DNA of 64,000 bases, taken from Cryptomeria japonica. Taxonomy: Eukaryota > Streptophyta > Pinopsida > Cupressales > Cupressaceae. Below, piece by piece: positions 59,281 through 64,000 of the stretch. Position numbers and translations under genes: made by a program. Numbering within the stretch: position 1 is the first letter of the stretch; the number at the start of each line of letters is the position of its first letter. The notes under the pieces were generated by a model. It worked only from the letters and a program-made list of their open reading frames with translations. It searched no databases and was not told where the DNA came from. The stretch lies in assembly GCF_030272615.1 (NCBI RefSeq), contig NC_081406.1, positions 215,011,497 through 215,075,496 of the forward strand. Direction: 5' to 3'.

Positions 59281-61400
59281 CTCCATTACTCAAAGAAAAG
59301 CCCTGCCCTATACAATCTTCAAGAAAACTCAGAATTGGAAACCATGAAAATCTGGAGCCTTTCTCCAAATTTCTGGAACCCTTACAATTGAGAAGAATTG
59401 GGAATAAGAAGGAGACAGAAAAAGATTAGAATCCATCAGAACATGCCAAGTGTCCTTTTTCCATAACTACAAGAATATCTCCTTTTATTCCTATAGAAAT
59501 TGCTCTCAAAATATCTGAGACCTATTGCAACTAATTCCATAACTGCATTCCTCATTCTAAAAGCTTTCTGGTGATATATAATACTTGCATATTTGACCAA
59601 AAATTAACCTCTGGGTGAATTAATCCTCACTATGTGCACCATCATTTAAATTTTTGGACTTTTCCCTATAGTTTCAACTATATCATTAACTTTGATTTTT
59701 CACCTTTTTAACTCCTGATGCCCTACCACGTGCCAGTCTGCGATTCCTTAGGAGGGTCCACTAGGTGCCACCTGGGATGATACCTCATCTTTCACCACTT
59801 GTCCACCTCGTCACCTTTACTGGACTCCTTGCTTGTCGCCACCTTAGATGCCACATCATTGCCACATTAGCGGGACCCATGAGCTCACCTACCACTTGGA
59901 CCTACCACGTCACCTTTCACCATTTCATGAAGGGTAACATGCGTGCATCTTTGGCTCACAAAACCATGTGCACATCTCTGCTTCGCGAAACAACGCGCTT
60001 CATTGATCTTCATGAAACTTGCTTGATCTTTAATCTTTTTGCCACTTCGCGATGCTTAACTGGCATGCATCTTCACCCCACGAAACAATGCGCATTGTCG
60101 GATCTCCTACAACCTGCTTACTAGTTAAGTCACCATTTCTCTACAAAACTTTCCTACCTCGGGATCTGTATCTACATGGGGTCTACCTGGTCACCACTTG
60201 GCCTCCTTGGTTGCCTCGAGAAATATGCCCACGTGCGTGTGGTCCACCTAGTCGCCCAGCCAACGCCTTGTGTCAAAAGCCTTCAAGGCTTTGACACTAT
60301 GGATGTGTTTGCTTTTTCTTTTAAATACCAAAATTCTCCAACACCTAGGCAATGTGGGATATATGCATTTGCCTGAAAATGCATTTTCTGAAGGTTTTAA
60401 TGGCGCCTGGCTTGCATTTTTGAATTTGTTTAAAGTTTTCTAAGCTTCCTCATACATCTCCGCATAGTAGGAGGGAAGATTTTGAATGCAGGTACCAACG
60501 AATTTGGTGGGGGATTTTAACATGCACCTCCAAACACATTGTCTTCTACGCAACCCCATTTCATTCCATGTAGGGAGGAGCTCACAGCAGAGAGGAGGGA
60601 GGAAATTTTAAAACATGCCAATGGCATTTGTTGTTATCCTCATTTGCTGCACTCCAAAGGATTTGGCATTGTGCATGCCCACATGCATTTTCTTTGAAGT
60701 TTAATTTAAAAGCTTTCAGCCAACAACCTATGGCCAATTGCATTTTGCATGAAGTTTCAATGGCCATGTCCGTGTTCAGCCATGCCTTCCTAAAGAGGTT
60801 TATGGAATTTACCTGAAAGCTTCTTGGATCCTTTTCATTTGCCATTGTAGAGGGGAGGGGTTTTAGCTTAATGCCTGGCAATGGCATTTGCTTTAGATTT
60901 AATGCCTCTTCACCACTATACGTAGGAGACTACCATTGTTTTGCTTTGGTTTATTAACTTAAGGTTTATTTCCTTTTCCACCTACCACATGAGGGAGAGC
61001 AATACACTTGCCAATCTACATTTACTTGAGGGTTTAATGCTGCCCCTTTCAAACATGGCTACCACATACATTTTTTGGAGTTTCCATTGCCTTTTCAATG
61101 TTTGCTGCTCTGATTTTTATCTGCAAATGGTGTTAAGAAAGTTCCATATGCATCGCTGGTGCTATGCTCCAACCTGGTGTTCCTCATCAAATCTATTTAA
61201 TAGCTTTGGCCTCAAGTGCATTCTCATTCTTGCATTACTCTCTCCTGGGAAACTTGCAAGTACTCTACTCCAACTATGGATGTCAATATCATTCTGGAAT
61301 TGCTCAAAGGGCCAAGTCGCTAGTAAAATTAATGCACAGGCATTTATCCAGGTCGGGCCCCCAAGTGGGTCTGGCTAAAAAAAAATTGTTTTCATACAAC
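59281..61400. other. GC-richer region with repeated words; probably decayed transposon DNA
   Basis: 59730-60300 has several CCACGTCACC and TGCCACAT words. 60390-60900 repeats ATGGCATTTG and GCATTTTGCATG words. None is a clear tandem array. No protein family is recognised; frames of 60-145 codons are not convincing. Confidence 0.35.
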
Positions 61401-62441
61401 TAACCTTCAAAATACCTCAGGAACCTTAAACATACCTCTAGAATCGATCGACATCATTTTCGGATCATCAAACTGAGTTTTGCAACTTTCAGGTGCCTGC
61501 GCCACATTTTCACATTTAATCACAAAGATGTAATATTCAAACTAGTCAAAACACCTTTCTAGACCTTGCAAGCTGACATGTGTGTACTCTAATATACAAA
61601 CATTAACTCTACCAAGCGGTTTCTCAAGATGAATCCTGAGTGAAGAAATATTAATGGTCAAAGATGACCAACTGGCTTTGTTGACACTGCGGACTTGATG
61701 AAGTCAATGCATAGGCAACTCATGATGTCTTTCTCAAAAATATCAAACGATCTCCGTAGACCCTCAAATATGAGGAATAGGTACATTGAGGTACATATCA
61801 AAATGTAGAATTCTCAGTTCAACCAAAAGGATGACTGGGTGCAAATGGTGCACTCATGAAAATGGCTACTTTAATTGATGCGGCAATGAAAGTACGAAAC
61901 ACTGAAAAAGATGGCTCAAGAAACTGAAGAGGGGAAAAGACCTGTGAGGTGGATTAGATGACAAATATGCAAATCAAACATATAATCACATGAAATCAAA
62001 AGACATAATTTGAAATGCTCTAAAACAGGGATAAAATGCATATACCTCACAAACCAAATACCTTCTCCTTCAGATTGAGCTTGCTCCACTTGATGTACTC
62101 CTCTTGCTTGCTTGATGTGGATGGCTTTCCAATGTTGTGCAAAAATGAGATGGATCTTGAAAGATGATGGAGATGAGATGATTAAGTGTGGATGTAGGAT
62201 GATTTTGACATGATAAGGATGCTAAAATGATTTTTCTAGGCTCAAAAGGGTAGCATAAGATTACTAAACTTGGAGATGAGAAATGAAGGGATGGAAATTT
62301 ATAGGAAGAGGGGAGGAAAAATGGATGGCTAGGATGGATTCAAGATGAAGGGCTGAGATTGCTTGTGAGCACCCACAAGGCCCAAGAGAGGGTGTGGAGA
62401 CCAAGAGATATGCCTTAAAGGCATTTCTTGTCTCCACGCTC

Positions 62442-62529
62442 CTCAAGGTACATTGGGAAGACTTCCTAAGGTACCTTGAGAAGAGCAAGGTGCATTGGGA
62501 AGACTTTCCAATGTGCCTTGAGAGGAGCA
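62442..62529 (+). repeat. Two-copy 42-bp tandem repeat
   Basis: CAAGGT(A/G)CATTGGGAAGACTT occurs twice, 42 bases apart, with a following CCTTGAGA(A/G)(A/G)AG; a third start CAAGG follows. Confidence 0.8.
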
Positions 62530-63134
62530 AGGGATGTGGCATTCCTTGAAGAATGGGGAGGAGGAATTTAAAATTCTCCAAAAAGGGATAACCATGTGGA
62601 TTGGAGGAATAAAAAGGAATTAAAAATTCCTTGGGAGAGAAGATGCCTAGACGGTTGTGAGATTTTGAAAATCTCACATTCACTTAGGAAAAGAGCATTA
62701 AAAATTGGTGGTTGGATGGAAGGGACAAGGGGTTGACTTTGTGTCTAATCATGATGATTAGCCACTAGCAACTCATTAGGAGGGGACTAGAGGAAATGTT
62801 AGGTGGGATTAAGAGTTGTAGGAGGATTTGACTAGGAGAGAGAATGAGTGGAGGGAACAAAAAATTAGAAGAATAAGGTTAATTGAGTTTAAGGAATTTC
62901 TAAAAGCCTTTATTAGGTTAATGATGAATTAACAAGATGATTTGTAGGGATCATGCAGGTTAAGTAATTAATTGGAATTAATTAGCCAAGAGGAAGATTT
63001 GTGAGGATTTAATTTTTTAGAAGAATAAAGAAAGGGATTGATTTATTAAATAAATCAGTCACATACTATAGTGACAATATTAATTATATTTAATTAATAT
63101 TGACGAGAATTTGAATTAACATAATTAATTAATA

Positions 63135-63186
63135 AATTATGTGAGGAAATAAAAGTAATTAAAATAATTACTTTTAGGTGTCTACA
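63135..63186 (+). repeat. LTR-end sequence duplicated around the tandem array (left copy)
   Basis: AATTATGTGAGGAAATAAAA through GTGTCTACA. Its right copy is 63828-63879. Confidence 0.85.
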
Positions 63187-63294
63187 TTTTGCCCCTCTTT
63201 GAAGCGAGGTGTGATGATGCATTGATTCAAAGAATGGCTTAGGTAGGTAAGATTGAAAAATCTTGTTCGATTCGATTAATAAGATCTAGATTCA

Positions 63295-63820
63295 GTCTGG
63301 TTTCAGGAAGAATTCATCCTGTTTAATACATGATTGATCACAACGTCTGGTTTCAGGAAGGATTCATCTTGTATAAGACAAGATCAGAGCGTCTGGTTTT
63401 AGGAAGGATACATCCTGTATAAGACATGATTGATCACAACGTCTAGTTTAAGGAAAGATTCATCCTGTATAAGACATGATCAGAGCATCTGGTTTTAGGA
63501 AGGATTCATCCTATATAAGACATGATTGATCACAATGTCAAGTTTTAGGAAGGATTCATCCTATATAAGACATGATTAGAGCATCTGGTTTCAGGAAGGA
63601 TTCATCCTGTATAAGACATGATCAGAGCATCTGGTTTCAGGAAGGATTCATCCTATATAAGACATGATTGATCACAACGTCTAGTTTCAGGAAGGATTCA
63701 TCCTGTATAAGACATGATCAGAGCATATGGTTTCAGGACAAATTCATCCTGTATAAGACATGATTGATCACAATGTCTAGTTTCAGGAAGGATTCATCCT
63801 ATATAAGACATGATCAGAAT
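63295..63820 (+). repeat. Dimeric tandem array of 46- and 50-bp monomers (11 copies)
   Basis: Each monomer has TCTGGTTTCAGGAAGGATTC, then ATCCTGTATAAGACATGAT. A long type ends TGATCACAAC and a short type ends CAGAGC. Their order is long, short, long, short, long, short, short, long, short, long, short. So a dimer of about 96 bp is the repeat unit, with one phase break. Within each monomer AGGATTCATCCT is a small inverted repeat. Confidence 0.93.
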
Positions 63821-63827
63821 CAAAATT

Positions 63828-63879
63828 AATTATGTGAGGAATTAAAAATAATTAAAATAATTATTTTTATGTGTGTACA
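63828..63879 (+). repeat. LTR-end sequence duplicated around the tandem array (right copy)
   Basis: AATTATGTGAGGAATTAAAA through GTGTGTACA, a diverged copy of 63135-63186. Sequence after it (63880-64000) is unassigned. Confidence 0.8.
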
Positions 63880-64000
63880 TAATTGGTGATGTGTAGAAGA
63901 TAGAAGAGGAAAAGGATGCCCCATCATAAAGCATGGGAGGTGTATGCCCCCTCGAGAATTTTTTCGGAAAAGGACGAAAAATTCTTGAAAAAAAGAGGAA

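Larger units (their letters stand above)
61401..63187 (-). mobile_element. Probable gypsy-type LTR end (left boundary unknown)
   Basis: At 63187 the sequence reads GGTGTCTACA then TTTTGCCCCTCTTTGAAGC. On the minus strand this is a purine-rich tract (AAAGAGGGGCAAAA) followed by TGTAGACACC, the form of a 3' LTR start after a polypurine tract. The left boundary cannot be placed, so the start is a guess. A frame at 62264-62683 lies in it and holds a 42-bp duplication. Confidence 0.4.

Noticed and set aside
62264-62683. A 139-codon minus-strand frame
   Set aside because: It spans a 42-bp tandem duplication (a multiple of three, so it stays open) within a probable LTR; no family match.
63295-63820. 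Regular repeats resembling a CRISPR array
   Set aside because: The units are direct tandem copies of two lengths without unique spacers, and the window is plant nuclear DNA.

Overview
The window is nuclear DNA of a seed plant with a large, repeat-rich genome. It contains nested LTR retrotransposons with plant-type domains, initiator-Met tRNA primer sites, and relics of the plant-specific genes DRM methyltransferase and starch phosphorylase. A gymnosperm would fit, but nothing here proves it. No intact host gene, rRNA, tRNA or CRISPR array was found.

Layout: (1) 1-4380 holds relics: a fragment of an unrecognised protein family, one exon of an alpha-glucan phosphorylase, and short tandem repeats. 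(2) 4386-17028 is a complete Ty3/gypsy element on the minus strand (LTRs, 5-bp target duplication TTAAC, primer site, polypurine tract). Its pol is one reading frame broken by stop codons and one integrase deletion, and no gag domain is visible. Between integrase and 3' LTR it carries a decayed plant mobile domain (PMD) gene on the opposite strand. (3) 17405-29160 holds three relics of a DRM-type cytosine methyltransferase. Two are inverted duplications that could fold as hairpins. They are separated by a complete Ty1/copia element (19779-26386, duplication ATTAC). (4) 29160-34150 is relic sequence with several tandem arrays and two unrecognised coding remnants. (5) 34158-36800 is a long decayed reading frame of an unrecognised protein of roughly 880 residues with a G-patch-like segment; position 1-410 seems to hold a relative. 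(6) 36828-40195 is an LTR and a copia gag-protease relic. (7) 40201-55517 is a nest: a plus-strand copia element (duplication CCCAT) carries a second, minus-strand copia element (43830-50010) in its gag region and a solo LTR of that same family in its 3' LTR. (8) 55523-64000 is mostly AT-rich DNA with a long CT microsatellite, then a probable gypsy LTR end and a dimeric tandem array.

The elements do not work together as a pathway. Most stop codons sit where a C-to-T change at CAA, CAG, CGA or TGG would create them, as expected for old methylated transposons. The strongest leads are the DRM-derived hairpins, the antisense PMD gene inside the gypsy element, and the unrecognised G-patch-like protein family. 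All coordinates and similarities were read by eye; no alignment or database search was run.
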